From NCBI RefSeq assembly GCF_943734655.1, contig NC_071354.1, positions 6,235,001 to 6,299,000 of the forward strand: a stretch of 64,000 nt of DNA. The letters run 5' to 3'. The position numbers and the translations under genes are program-made. The notes under the pieces were generated by a model. It worked only from the letters and a program-made list of their open reading frames with translations. It ran no database searches and was not told where the DNA came from. The stretch is from Sabethes cyaneus (lineage: Eukaryota > Arthropoda > Insecta > Diptera > Culicidae). Position 1 is the stretch's first letter; each line of letters opens with the position of its first letter. This document shows positions 44,618 to 55,899 of the stretch, one piece after another.

Positions 44618-45879
44618 ACAGAAGGAGGATCAAGCTCTGGGCTTGGGTCAGAATTCGCCTTCACCTTGTAGACCCATTTGCACTTTAACGCTTTCCGCCC
44701 GGGTGGTAGATCAGCTAATTCCCAGGTACGGTTTGATTACAGCGCCTCGAACTCGTCTTCCATCGCACGTTTCCACAATTGTTTCTCGTCTGACTGAACA
44801 GCTTCACGAAAGGATTGTGGTTCACCCACACCGACATACGTGCAGGTAAAATCACTGTACAACATATCGTTATCTTGATACTTAACTGGAGTTCGGCGCT
44901 CCCTGCCGCTGCGCCTGACCACAGATTGTGGATCCTCTTGTTGCGGAGGGAGCGCAGTTGGCATCGATGTAGGTACACCGTCTGAATCATCGGCACTGTC
45001 GAAATCCGACTCGCTATCGCTCTCACCAGAACTCAGCTGTTCATCCGGTACTACGACGTCATCAACCGGCTTATCGAAATTCAACTGCATCATTCTTCTG
45101 CTACTTGGAGTTATTTCCGCTCCTTCCGGTACAGCCTGTGTCTTACTCAGAAACACGACATCGCGAGAGATTATCACCTTCTTCGTTCTCGGCACGTAGA
45201 CTCGTAGACCTCTCGATTGGGTAGCAAAACCAAGAAAAATACCCGACTCTGATTTGGAGTCCCATTTCTTCCTGTTTGTTTTAGGAACGTGGAACATAAC
45301 CTTCGCACCAAACACTTTCAGGTTCGAACTGTCTGGGTTATGTGCACTAAATATTTCTTCTGGTGTTGCCAATATGCCTTTGCACGGTGATCGGTTGATT
45401 AAGTATGCTGTCGTTGCCGTCGCTTCTGCCTGTTCTAATCCGGCGTCGAATAACAAACATCTCGCCTTCTCAACAACCGTTCTATTCATACGCTCCGCAA
45501 GCCCATTTTGCTCCAGGTTGTGGGGAACAGTTGTTTCATGGTTGATACCAGAACGACGCAAAAACGATCGCATGGCACGGTTCACATATTCGGTGCCCTT
45601 GTCTGTACGAAGTCGCTTAATCCGCTTACCGGTCTGGTTTTTGGCAAACGATAAGAATTATCTACTGCCTCCTAAAGATATCTCCTCCATCGGTCCGCAG
45701 AGATCCGAATGCACGAGTTCTAGAACGTCACTCGCTCTCGTCCCTTTTTTGCTAAAGGGTTGACGATGATGCTTTCCTTGCAGACACGTTACACAGGCAG
45801 GCAATTCGGCATCCCGAAATTCAACTCCCGTCACGGTGCTCCGTAACCGTTTGAGGTTTTGCACGCTTAAATGTCCCAT
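44618..45879 (-). pseudogene. Copia integrase and start of RT
   Basis: 45879-45658 holds the zinc-binding and first catalytic part (GHLSVQNLKRL, CVTCLQGKHHRQPF, LVHSDLCGP). After a stop the frame continues (LRTDKGTEY, then 45585 onward HNLEQNGLAERMNRT), giving the second D and the catalytic E. A stretch usual between HSDLCGP and TDKGTEY is deleted near 45655. 45585-44737 continues through a divergent linker (…SDSESDFDSADD…) to the RT opening SFREAVQSDEKQLWKRAM, stops, and after a shift reads [11 protein letters not shown] before breaking off at about 44640. Confidence 0.88.
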
Positions 45880-45888
45880 TCTGCGATG

Positions 45889-46329
45889 TCACAAGACAAT
45901 ATCATCTTGGGTTCTTGCTGAACATGACACAGGATTATCAGCTAAACACAGCTTATAGAGACCGCCAACCTCCAGACCAACCGCTATTAGCTCGCTGCTA
46001 TCAGTTCGCATCTCACAAGCGTCCTGGGCAAACAGCACACGGTAGCCATTGCTGCATATTTTGCTAACAGATAGCAAATTAACTGCAAGTTCTGGGATAC
46101 ATAAGACATTTGACACCGTCAGTTGGCACGAATTTCCTCCTGTATCAGCTTCAATTTGTACACTCCCGCTGGCAACTGCAGACATTTCAGAGTCGTTTGC
46201 AGCATTCACTTGTTTCGTCAGCTTCTTCGAATTTTCGAGCAAAGTCAAACTGGAACACATATGCGCAGACGCACCTGAGTCGAAAATCCATTCAACATTC
46301 GACTTACAAGGCTTTTGATAAACGCGCAT
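45889..46329 (-). pseudogene. Copia protease
   Basis: 146-codon frame with the aspartic protease signature WIFDSGASAHMC near its start and the conserved VLCIPELAVNLLSVSKIC segment later. It ends at a TGA directly before GHLS of the integrase in the same frame, so one nonsense change separates the two. Confidence 0.88.
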
Positions 46330-46345
46330 TGCTGCATGCCTTTTG

Positions 46346-47115
46346 TCAGGCTTTTCCCTTTTCCCTTTTGTCTTTCGCTTCTTTGTTCTGGCATTCTGAA
46401 GCGTAATGCCTAATCCGTCTGCACTTGTAACATTTTAGGTTAGACTTGTCCGGTTTCTTCCTTCCTTTTCGATGCAGGCTGTAAAAGGCGTTATCAGTGT
46501 TGCTAGACCTTGGAGTTTTGCTGGTTTTCACGTCCTGAAGAATTTTCGCTTTCGCTGCATCCGTCGTAATAGCTGTACCGATGCCTCGAGGCCCATTATC
46601 ATCGACTCATATGATTCAGTCAGCCCCATCAGAAGCATATCATCGTATGTATCATCGACCTTAAATCCAACTTCCGAAAGCTTGTGGATAGTCGTCATCA
46701 GCTCGCTGACATATTCCTCCACCGACGAACACTCATCCAGTCGTATTCCCGTGAGTTTGCGCAGCAGTCCTATTCGTCTCGTCATCCCATTGTCCTGGAA
46801 GGCATTTTTCAGGTTAGACCATGCATTTTTCGCCGTTTCGGCACTCTGCACCAGGCTGTAATTGATGGGTTCTATGCTGAGGCAAATCGTAGCTAGTGCG
46901 CGCAATGACTGTGTGTCTACCGGATCATCGTCCTGTCGTGTAACAGCGTCCCAAGTTCCTTCCCGGATCAGAAGCATCTTAGTTGCAAACGCCCACGGAC
47001 AATAATTCTCCCGGCCACGCAATCTTTCTATTGCTGGTGACGAAATACTGCCACTCGCAGCTATAACTCGCTGGCTGCTAGCTTCTGCACCGTTCGCACT
47101 GGTTTCCGTCGACAT
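46346..47115 (-). pseudogene. Copia gag with zinc knuckle
   Basis: The frame 47115-46528 encodes the 195-residue capsid part (GRENYCPWAFATKMLL, NAWSNLKNAFQ, LLMGLTESYESM). A shift near 46530 leads to the frame 46531-46346 containing the CX2CX4HX4C knuckle CYKCRRIRHYASEC. A further shift separates this from the protease. Start ATG at 47115 lies 85 bases from the 5' LTR. Confidence 0.9.
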
Positions 47116-47200
47116 TTTTACTTATTTCCCGACCGAACCGATCAATCTTCGAGAAAACGATTATAAACGCGTTGAAACCGAATCACTGGAGCCCATAACC

Positions 47201-47387
47201 TAATGGGAATACGGAGAAATGTAAAACACTTGTGGTTACTTCTAAGGACTGGATATAAAGGTTATATTGATGATGACATATAATGACAAGTGAAAGCGTA
47301 CACGCTAAATCAGTATTCAGTATAACGCAGAGAAAATGACATACATGTTTAGTTGTGTTTAATCTAATTAATGGTTAAATGCTAACA
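47201..47387 (-). repeat. Copia 5' LTR
   Basis: 187 bp, nearly identical to 43593-43785. Transcription of the element would start here and run leftward. Confidence 0.92.
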
Positions 47388-47675
47388 ATAAGGTACACCT
47401 CTGCAAAACGCATTAAACGCATTCCAGTGCTACGGAACACAATTTTTTGTCAAATAACCGGAAAATTATTATATGGCCAGTAAGGAGACCTAATTTTTCA
47501 GTCGTATGACAGGAAATTGATGAAGTAGAAACTAGTTCGCATATATGCGAACTAGTGGGGACAGTGTCCCGTAACGCTGGAAAGTGGAATGCACCATTAT
47601 CATGCAAAATTTAATTTAACTTATTTTCACTATCTTCGTTTACGTCGGTCGTAGAGATTACTATCCTAAAAGTAG

Positions 47676-47990
47676 AGGGGTTCTGTAGCCAAAAGGTTAA
47701 CAAGTTTTGCTTGACAAGCGAGTGGTCGTGGCTTCGAATCCTAGTAGAATCAAGCTGTTCGGTTGAAAGTGACTTTAGCCTGGATTTATTCTCAGGGGCT
47801 TCTACACGTTTCCTTCCTACTGAATGCTGCATATACCAACAAAATAAAGCCGCTTGTCAGGGCAAGTTATAAGGATGGCATTGCTCGAGGTGCGAATGAA
47901 GCCTCCTGTCCAAGGGCAATTTATAACAAGTGTCTGCACTTTCTGGCTCTAGAGCGCAAGATTGGTTGAAAGGTAGTAGGAAGCATAAAA
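47676..47990 (+). mobile_element. tRNA-derived SINE, copy 2
   Basis: Matches 4915-5232 along its whole length: TAGCCAAAAGGTTAACAAG, AAGCGAGTGGTCGTGG, a B box with one change (GGCTTCGAATCC), GTGACTTTAGCCTGG and GAGGTGCGAATGAAG. The change in the B box suggests reduced Pol III activity. 47393-47675 and 47991-48319 hold nothing recognised. Confidence 0.72.
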
Positions 47991-48319
47991 GAAATGAGGG
48001 TGAAAACATCGACACATTAAGAACGGATAATAAACAGCAGTTCGTTCGCAACTCTATAGCGATGCTGCAAAAACAATAAAGTGCGGAATACAACACTGGG
48101 ACGGTATCACAAACGACCTTAAAACTGGTCGCGGTTAAAAACAGCGGTAAATTGAAAAATGATCCACAACAACAACACTATACAGCTCTTGCGAGTATAG
48201 CTCGGTGCTCGAATTGGGCGAAAAATATTTCTTTCTTTCCAGTTCCGCGGGCTCGTCATTGCTCGCCAGATCTAGCTCCACCTGCCACCTGTGACAGGGC
48301 CGCTCTTCGTCTTGTTCCT

Positions 48320-49260
48320 ACCATTTTTGTAGGATAGTAGGATACCCAACGTATCCGTCCAGGTTTACTTTCTGAATACTGGATTCCCGCAGAGACGCGC
48401 GAGCTCGTGGTTTATACTGCGCCTCCGTACAGCGTTCTCTTGCATGTAGCCAAACATGGTTTTTAGCACCTACTGTTCGAAAACTTCAATTGCTCGCAGG
48501 TCCTCTTCTAGAAATGACCACGTTTCATGCCCGCAGAGGACAAGCGATCTAATTAGCGTTTCGTACAATGTGCAATTTGTATAGAAGCCCGACTTTCGCT
48601 GATAATAGGCCTTTTAGTCTCACGGCTGGTCCTAACACGGTTCTATCACGGTACGGCCTTGTCGTGCTTAATCCCGCCCGCCAGAATATGTTTCGTTTTA
48701 GACATTTTTACCTTCAACCAAATCGCAATTCTATGCTTCGCGTTTTAATTTGGTGTACTGGTCTTTCACCACCTCAAATATGTCGGCAAAACAGATAAAT
48801 TGACTGGATTTACTGAAAATCGAGCTCCGCATGTCGACCACCGCTTGTCTTATAACACCTTCAAGCGGAAAGACCATCGTCTTGTCGAAATTTCCTGCGA
48901 GACAATCCCCCCGAAATTCTTACACGGCACCCGATCCCACTCATCATAGCCATGATAAGTTTAGTAAGCTTCCCCGAAAAGCCGTTTTCGTCTGGGATTT
49001 TCCATACCTCTTGTCGGTTTACACTATCATATGCGGCTTTAAAATCAATGAACAGGTGATGCGTGGGGACCCGAGATTCGCGGCACTTTTGGAAGGTCTG
49101 CCGCAGGATGAAGATTTGATCCGTTGTAGACAGACCATTCATGATGCCGGTCTGATAACTTCCCATGTATCTATTGTCTATTGGTGATGGTCGATGGAAG
49201 ACGACCTGACCTGTAAAGCACTCTGTTGGCAGCACTCAGGATAGTTATCGCTCCGTAGTT
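48320..49260 (-). pseudogene. RTE-like LINE fragment
   Basis: The frame 49235-48861 holds GIMNGLSTTDQIFILRQ, HHLFIDFKAAYDSVNRQEVW (RT motif A region) and ends near the motif-B area. Further along the strand, shifted frames give NCTLYETLIRSLVLCGHETW and AIEVFE then RRRSINHELARL, the same C-terminal segment as at 19367-19850. The FADD region is decayed (a CFAD remnant near 48790). Non-functional. Confidence 0.8.
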
Positions 49261-49554
49261 ATTACAATCCATCTGTCTTGAAGATAGATGAATAAAGCTG
49301 CCTAATCTCGTAAGGTACCGCTGGTTAAAAAAGAAGTGCGGTGGTCGAAAGGTGGAAACAGCACTACAATTACTAATTCAATTCAAATATCTCTGCTTTT
49401 TTTAAACGCCATTCGAAGGCGTTTATGGAATGCGTCACAGTTGGCACGCACGGTTTGCTACGTTATATCGTCCAAAATAGTAACCAAAGGATGCTTTGAT
49501 GCTTTAAATTTACGTGCCATGCAAGCCAATTGCCATTTTATAGACAACTAGCCA

Positions 49555-49850
49555 TTTGCTCCTGCACGTTCCCAGTCAGGTATAATATGGTTTATGAAAC
49601 CGATAACCTTCCCGAGATTAGCAGACCAAATTTCACTAGGAGATAAGCATCTTTTGTCAAGAAGTTTAGCTCTGCTCATCTAAAGCGCACTACAATTGCA
49701 AAGCAGATGCTCCGACGTTTCGCTTTCAAGATTACAGAAGCGACAGATATCATTTTCAACACGGCCTGTGTTCTTTAAATGATGGCTACTCGGACAGTGC
49801 CCTGTTACTAGGCCGTCCGTCGTTGTTCTTCCCAGCGTTTAAGTTCCATT
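49555..49850 (-). pseudogene. LINE C-terminal zinc-finger fragment
   Basis: The minus strand reads LVTGHCPSSHHLKN, then DICRFCNLESETSEHLLCNC, with a CX2C…HX4C arrangement. It is the conserved cysteine/histidine tail found after RNase H in I/R1-like LINEs. It is truncated on both sides and in a different clade style from the RTE-like pieces nearby. Confidence 0.7.
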
Positions 49851-49889
49851 TTGATTGTGCATTTTGATATATCGCAAAAAGGCAAGCTG

Positions 49890-50420
49890 CGCGACGTTAG
49901 GCATACGAGCGATAGGCATAATGAACATTTGGCATAACGGACGATAGGCATAATGGATGATAGGCATAATGGACGCAAGACGTAATGGACACAAATGGAC
50001 GTAATGGACGTTAGACATAATTTACAAAATTTCGCATTCCTACAAATACGCGCTTGAGCCAATCATCGCTGCGTCACAATACAATGAGAACCGGAGCGAC
50101 TCGCCATTGAAAGTGCCGGCCACTACGGGAGCAACTCTCCTCTCCGTAGAAATCACTTCTGTCTAAGTTTATCCGCTTTCCTGCGTCTGCCAACTTCTGT
50201 TAGTCTTCCTTAGCTGTCGTATAGACTCACTGAGTTGGTACCGAATGCCCAAATAGGCAAATAGCCGAAATCCAAAGGGCCGAACTTCAACACCTGTCAC
50301 AGAAGGCCGAAATTGTATTCAGCCATACTGCCGAACTCCTGTTTGACCGAAAACATAAAACACCCAAACATGAAAGGCCGAGCCTCTACTTGGCTGAACC
50401 TCGCCGAAAACTATTTCCTC
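49890..50420. repeat. Loose short-period repeats (ATAGGCATAATGGAC and AGGCCGAA types)
   Basis: 49910-50025 repeats ATAGGCATAATGGACG-like words about eight times with variants. 50255-50400 repeats GGCCGAA(C/A)TT-like words. 50000-50095 recurs as a direct copy at 51205-51290 (CTTGAGCCAATCATCGCT, GTCACAATACAATGAGA). Confidence 0.65.
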
Positions 50421-51184
50421 GAATAATATTGATAAAAATAATGTTTTTAAGATCAATGATACGTTGGTTAAGCTGCAAGAGCTTAAGAGAGTTAAAAGAT
50501 AATTTCATACGTTTTAGAAAAATATCTCTGCACTTTATGATGATTGACATTTCTACCTATCTCTTAGGCACAAGTTACGCTCATTTTAAGATACGAGACC
50601 TATTTACTGAGCCAGTAGCTAACGTTTCCTCGATGATTCAGGGCGAGACGACCGCGATTCGCCGTCGGAAGAGGTGCTCGTTGCGGAAAGGCAGAAATCA
50701 TATTTATTTGGATGCATACATTTTTCTAGGTTTACTTTCTAGTGGCGGTTATCCCTTAGTTGAGTCCAAACGAGAGCGGTAGCGAGTAAGGACAGTATTA
50801 CCCAACATTTGGGCAGGTTGAAGGCCGCAAATATTTTCTATGGCATTCGCCCATTCGTGATTCGACCATGTGGGTTTCGGCCATTAGATCTGCAACACCA
50901 TTTTTTCTTTCGGCCATTCGTATGTAATCTGACTTACCCTGTACGCAATGCTTTGTTAAACTACGTCGATTTGACCGCTTTCAAGCTAACGGCAGATTGC
51001 TTAACTTCCGTTATGCCTTTCGCACATCCATTATGCCTAACGTCCGTATGCCTTATGGTGTATCACTCGATTACAATAATTAATCGAAATAAGTGTATCC
51101 AGAAATTTGCCTTTCTTCGTTTTTTATAGGCTGATTAGAGTTTGTTATCAGTAGAATACCCCCATTTTGGAGGACCAAAATCAA
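50421..51184. other. No feature recognised
   Basis: AT-rich sequence with a 130-codon plus-strand frame (50390-50782) that shows no domain. 50990-51060 has more ATGCCTTATGG/ATTATGCC words of the neighbouring repeat in inverse orientation. Confidence 0.4.
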
Positions 51185-51355
51185 TCAAAAACGATAGGCA
51201 TAATGGACGTTAGCCATAATTTACAAAACTTTGCTTTCCTATAAGCACTTGAGCCAATCATCGCTCCGTCACAATACAATGAGACCATTAAATACAATAC
51301 AATGAACATAAGGGATCATTTGGCAGAACGACCATTTGGTATAATTCATTAACAA

Positions 51356-51990
51356 TCATTTTATGGCATTTAATAGATCAATCAGGGCGAGATGGCCCTG
51401 AAAAATCATCAACCCTACTGATACACTTAACCTAGAAGCTACGTGCCAGTGCCAGGAATCGCGTTTTGAGTACCTCGCGGATAACGTTAAAGTCGAAGCT
51501 AGGTATAAAGCGATTGAAATGGCGTTGCAGACCGGTAATTGTGCTAAAGGTGCTGTAGTTGTTTCTACGATGCGGTACGCGCAAAAAAGGACCATTACGA
51601 CCATTATTACTTTGAGCGTATATCCCAAGTAACAATTTGGGTTTTATAACACGCTTATAATGGTTTATATGACCAATTTTGGTCTTAAAAACCGCAGTAA
51701 GAGTGCAATAAAACTAACATTGGTACCTGGGAGTTGAGATTCGCGAGTAAACATGGGCAATCCACCCTCTGGGTCAGCATATCGGCGACTGCCATTGCTG
51801 TCACATAGCCATTGTTGATCACATCGCGACGAGTTTTTAATTTTCTAGAGAACGTAATTATTTCACATTTATCTGAGTTTAGCTGCATGCGGTTATCTGT
51901 GCCACCATTTTGCAAAAATCGATAGCTGCTCTTGCAGGAACGCGGCATCGAAGGGACTATTAACTTTGGCATACAGCTTCAGATCGTCGG
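51356..51990 (-). pseudogene. Jockey-like LINE RT fragment split by a MITE
   Basis: From 51990 the minus strand reads ADDLKLYAK then a degenerate thumb segment (MQLNSDKCEIITFSRKLK). After the MITE at 51625-51733 it resumes with VPHRRNNYSTF, HFNRFIPSFDFNVI and LKTRFLAL, a tail typical of Jockey-clade RTs. Dead fragment. Confidence 0.7.
51625..51733. mobile_element. Short palindromic MITE, copy 1
   Basis: About 109 bp with inverted ends CCCAAGTAACAATTTGGG and its counterpart ending TGGTACCTGGGA. It is the same family as 57207-57320 but with more decay in the right arm. Confidence 0.65.
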
Positions 51991-52640
51991 CAGGTCGCCT
52001 CTAGTCCTTGCATTGACTTTCTTTATATGCCGTATGGCGATTTTAAACTAAGTCGGTAGGGATTTTTGCAAGCTAACCGAAGATAGTTGATGCATAGCAT
52101 GCCTAACCTGTGTCATGCTACCATACGTTATATTTTCCGCATATTTGTCTAATCGGGTACACCTGTTAATTAGTAGTGAACCCTCTTACTATAATGCACC
52201 CTCGAGTACAATTAGGAAGGTGTTGATTTAAATGAGGTAAATTCTAACGACACCACTTTTGTGTTGGTTCTGGCTGGTTGAGAAGTCAACAGAAACCTGT
52301 TGACTTTAGTTGCCACCTCGTAACCTTTAGTTGTATGGTAGTAAAATTGGTGTTGATAAGCTTAAGGTTTACTTCGATGGTAAACAGCGAAAATTTGACA
52401 TGAAATTTGACGTGAAATTCCACCCCCAACCATCTCTGTCGACTCATTTTAAAGCTGGAAACTGGGCAGCCAACTTATCTTTGTAAATATCAGTAAGCTG
52501 CACTGCATACATACGATCATTTTGATATTTGTAATGCATCATGTAACATAAATATGATATTATCAGAGGAACTATTTCACAATACTTTTCCTACGAAAAC
52601 TCCCTTGGCAATGTCATATTTTTTTTCTTGAGTATTCATG
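51991..52640. repeat. Dispersed repeat pieces, no gene
   Basis: 52234-52320 is a diverged copy of 37925-38010. The remainder (GATGGTAAACAGCG, ATTTGACATGAAATTTGACG) shows only local duplication. Confidence 0.4.
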
Positions 52641-53190
52641 CGTAAGTAGTGCGCATCGTTTCACATAAGGTGGCAAGTCGCTTGGGGATAAATTTCTTCT
52701 GAACTACTTGAATTCTGTTAATCCACACGTCATGGTATGGATTCCACACCACAGTTGCCGTTTCAAGCGTCGATCGAACAAGCTAGTAGTACAATTATCC
52801 GATATTATGATTGGCCTTCGCTCGGAATGCTAAAACTCTTTCAATTGCTTCATGCTTAATCTTGTACTGCCAATGTATAGGATGCTGTTTATAAGTGAAG
52901 AAAAATACGTCCCATTTTTTCACGCTAATTACCATGCGATTTTCAGAACACCAATCTGAAAACAAGTCGACCGTCCATTGTAGCTGCTTGCAATCTGAAA
53001 TGGACCTCACCCTCAGGTAAATTTTCAGGTCATCTGCGTAGAGCACTTTGCATCCGACGGGTATATTGAAGCAAACATTAGTGATGAATATGGAGAAAAG
53101 CAACGGTCTGAAATTACTCCCTTGTGGTACACCAGAAAGGTTGCCAGCAGCATTCGATTCGTGGGATCCAAGTTTCATACATTATTATTT
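52641..53190 (-). pseudogene. Jockey-like LINE reverse transcriptase fragment
   Basis: 127-codon frame 53178-52795: LSGVPQGSNFRPLLFSIFI (motif B), KVLYADDLKIYL (catalytic YADD), then the thumb. It continues past a stop with TATVVWNPYHDVWINRIQVV down to about 52650. It resembles the RT of the element at 6060-8455 (YADDLKIYL in both). The 5' part is missing. Confidence 0.85.
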
Positions 53191-53194
53191 AAAC

Positions 53195-54300
53195 TATCAA
53201 AATGGGCTAAAAGGTTCTAAGCTTCTACCCAGTAAACCATTTGGTTTGTATATCTCGATTGCAACTGAGGTATACGAAATCATATCTGAACGAAAAAGTT
53301 ATATTTCACGCCATATAAGAGCATATATGTACCAAAGTGGAGGCGATATACGTGCGAAAATTTTGACAACTATTTGTAATTCTATTTGGTGCAGTTTTTA
53401 TAACACGCAACTAAATACTCCTGAATATATGATATAGATATAATCAAATATTGCAATTGTCTATCCTGCTTTATAATTTACAGTCATGAATTGTATATGA
53501 AGACACGCACGACTGCAAAACAACTTATTGTTCACTTCGATTTGACATACTCTAATTATTATACAACTCCAATATGAAGTTGACATGAAAACGATTCAAT
53601 GTGTCAAGTCTTCTACTTTCGCAAAAAAAAAACTTCAAGAAAATTTTGCACGGACAATTTTTTTCAATCCGGCAAAAGTAAGTTCTGCCTGAAAAACAGC
53701 AAAGTGTAGGCGCTTCTGATGAGAAAATAATGTGGCATCTTTTCCGTCAGAGTGAACGTAGTTGAAAAAATAGAATTAAAGGACTACCTAACTCAACTTA
53801 CAATGGACTAAAGCTATTTTTTCCGCTTTGGACAGAATTCTATGAAAAAATCAATTGGGTGCTCCCCAATTGGAATTCTTTTGCCAATATTGAAGGGTGC
53901 AAATGTGAAAATTAATAATATCAGTGAAAATATACATTTCAGGCCTTAACAAGAACAATATAACAGATTTCTTTGGGCAGCTGGGTATTTTTTCATCAAA
54001 ATTTTCTTACTCGTTTTGGCTATAGCTCAGAAACAAAAACAAATATAATAATGCATTTTCCATGAGACAGATCATTGCAGTTGTTGAGAAAATTTGCTAG
54101 CAAAATGTTTGTTCTACGATGACAATTTCATGAGCTTTGTTTTTCGACTTGTGAAATTCATAAAATAGAAGACCACAAATTTAAACATTGTTTTCATTCG
54201 TAAGTCCATTAATTGTGTCTGTGTATAAAATTTCATGAAATTCTGAAACTTTTCCCCCTTCTTGAACACGAATCAAATAAACCCATAGCTACTGAATAGA
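53195..54300. other. Uncharacterised AT-rich repeat-like DNA
   Basis: 53210-53440 has a coding-free stretch with CCCAGTAAACCATTTGG and TACCAAAGTGGAGGCGAT words that I associate with dispersed mosquito repeats; this is memory-based. The rest shows nothing. Confidence 0.35.
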
Positions 54301-55899
54301 CTTGGTCACTCTCTAGATATAGGTTTTATGTCTGTTGCCAGCCATGCTGTGGTCACTACTGTCGTGGTTTTCCTGCTGCCTGTAGTTCTTCACGCACCAT
54401 TATTGTGGCGCATTTCCGGGATCGCTGCCAAATGAACTCAATTTATGGGAAAAACAATTTCGACAGTTCGACAGTGTATGTTCATGATATGGTTTCTAAG
54501 TTCTGCAACGGCATCTGTCGGTGGTCAGTGAATTCAAACGCTCTACTGAAAAGGAAACCGATTTCATCTCCTTGGAGTTTCAGTCCTCTTTTTCGTAAAG
54601 CGAAACGGAAACGTATTCGCCGGCGGAAGCCTTGAGGAGATTAGTGTCGTGGTTTTCATCTTGTTCAAGCGGACGAAAACTGCTTAGCAAGCATGGCCGG
54701 TGCGTTTATTTTCCATATATTGTATATATGGCGTTCCGCAAGGGAGCAATTTGGGACTAATTTCGTTCACAATTTTAGCGATTTCAAATGGTAAACTGAC
54801 AGTATGAATTATGAAATGAAATAATCAACATTAGTACATAAATGAGTGAATTTGTCGAACCAAAAATCGATGATGGATCGATTTGCGAACTCGAGGGGTT
54901 GTCTTAGTTTAGTGTAAAATAGTTTTAAGCATTTAAACGTCACATTCTCAAATAATTCAAACTGTTCTAGCATGCATATTAGTCACTTTTAGGCAGCAAA
55001 GCTTGGAAAAAGCTTAGAAATAATCGTAGAACGTATTCGTATTATTGCTAGCATAAAATTTAGTTTGTTGTTAGTTTAATAAACTATTGTAATACTTTTT
55101 AGTGCTATTCTAGTGCTTCTACTATCGATAAGAAGTGTTGCTTCGATTGCCTAATTATCAGCAACTAGTTGGTTTCACCCGGTAGAGGTTATAGCTTGAA
55201 TATTTATTATTTACGTATCGGTGGTGTTCGGGTTTCAAAAACAAACAGAAAAAAATCAGCAGTTTTACACAAAAAAAAAAACAAACCAAGCACCGAGGGT
55301 AAATTAGCTATTCGCTTTAGCATATTTGTGACATATAGATGTCATAAACACAACAGTAAACTACACAGCCAGCGTTTGCCAGAAACAGGCCACAAAGTAG
55401 GCAGCAGCACTCCACAAAGCAAAAGCAGTAGGCACCGTCCAGCCAACAAACGGAACCTGGCACACACACAGTACTTATGGCAGGCCATGGAAAGCTATCT
55501 CGTCCCTGTTGTTGTCAGTCTGACGGATGCAGGGAAAGCGGAAAAAAAACCCATGTTGCTCATGTACATAGCGGATCCTAGCTTTTTCCCCCCCAGCCCG
55601 CAGACCCTTGCCTCGCGCCGTCGCTGACACCTTCATCGGACCGAGCTTCCACACGCGGCCGGGTCACGTGCTGGTGCGACTCGTGAATGATATTTCTTCG
55701 CTATCTCTCACCCTATCTTTCCGTTAATATATCAGCAACTGTGCTATTATTTTTTTTACGGTCAATCTTTTTTCTCTTCTATATCTTCTCTTCCGCGCAA
55801 AACACAACCAAACACCCAACCACCCAACCCACGAAGGCGGTATTTTCTCTGTCTTTCTCTTTTCTTCCTTTTTGTTATCTTTCTCTCTCTTTCCTGTAG
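54301..55899 (+). other. Intron upstream of C1B exon B
   Basis: Unique-looking. A 152-codon frame at 55169-55627 has low complexity and no domain. The last 45 bases are an almost pure pyrimidine tract with several TCTT and CTCTCT words ending CCTGTAG, a very strong acceptor. Confidence 0.7.

Larger units (their letters stand above)
43593..47387 (-). mobile_element. Copia-type LTR retrotransposon, internally deleted
   Basis: 3795 bp with LTRs of 193 and 187 bp and an exact 5-bp target duplication ATAAG (43588-43592, 47388-47392). Next to the 5' LTR (47186-47200) is GGTTATGGGCTCCAG, complementary to the initiator-Met tRNA region used as primer by many Copia elements. An AAGCGGGAG purine tract precedes the 3' LTR. 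Gene order on the minus strand is gag, protease, integrase, RT remnant, RNase H, which is Copia order. Frameshifts, stops and deletions in integrase and RT make it defective, yet its LTRs differ by only one substitution and one 6-bp indel, implying a young insertion. Confidence 0.93.

Noticed and set aside
55169..55627. 152-codon frame upstream of exon B as an extra PKC exon
   Set aside because: Low-complexity composition, no C1 or linker resemblance, no suitable splice sites, and PKC needs no insert at this point.
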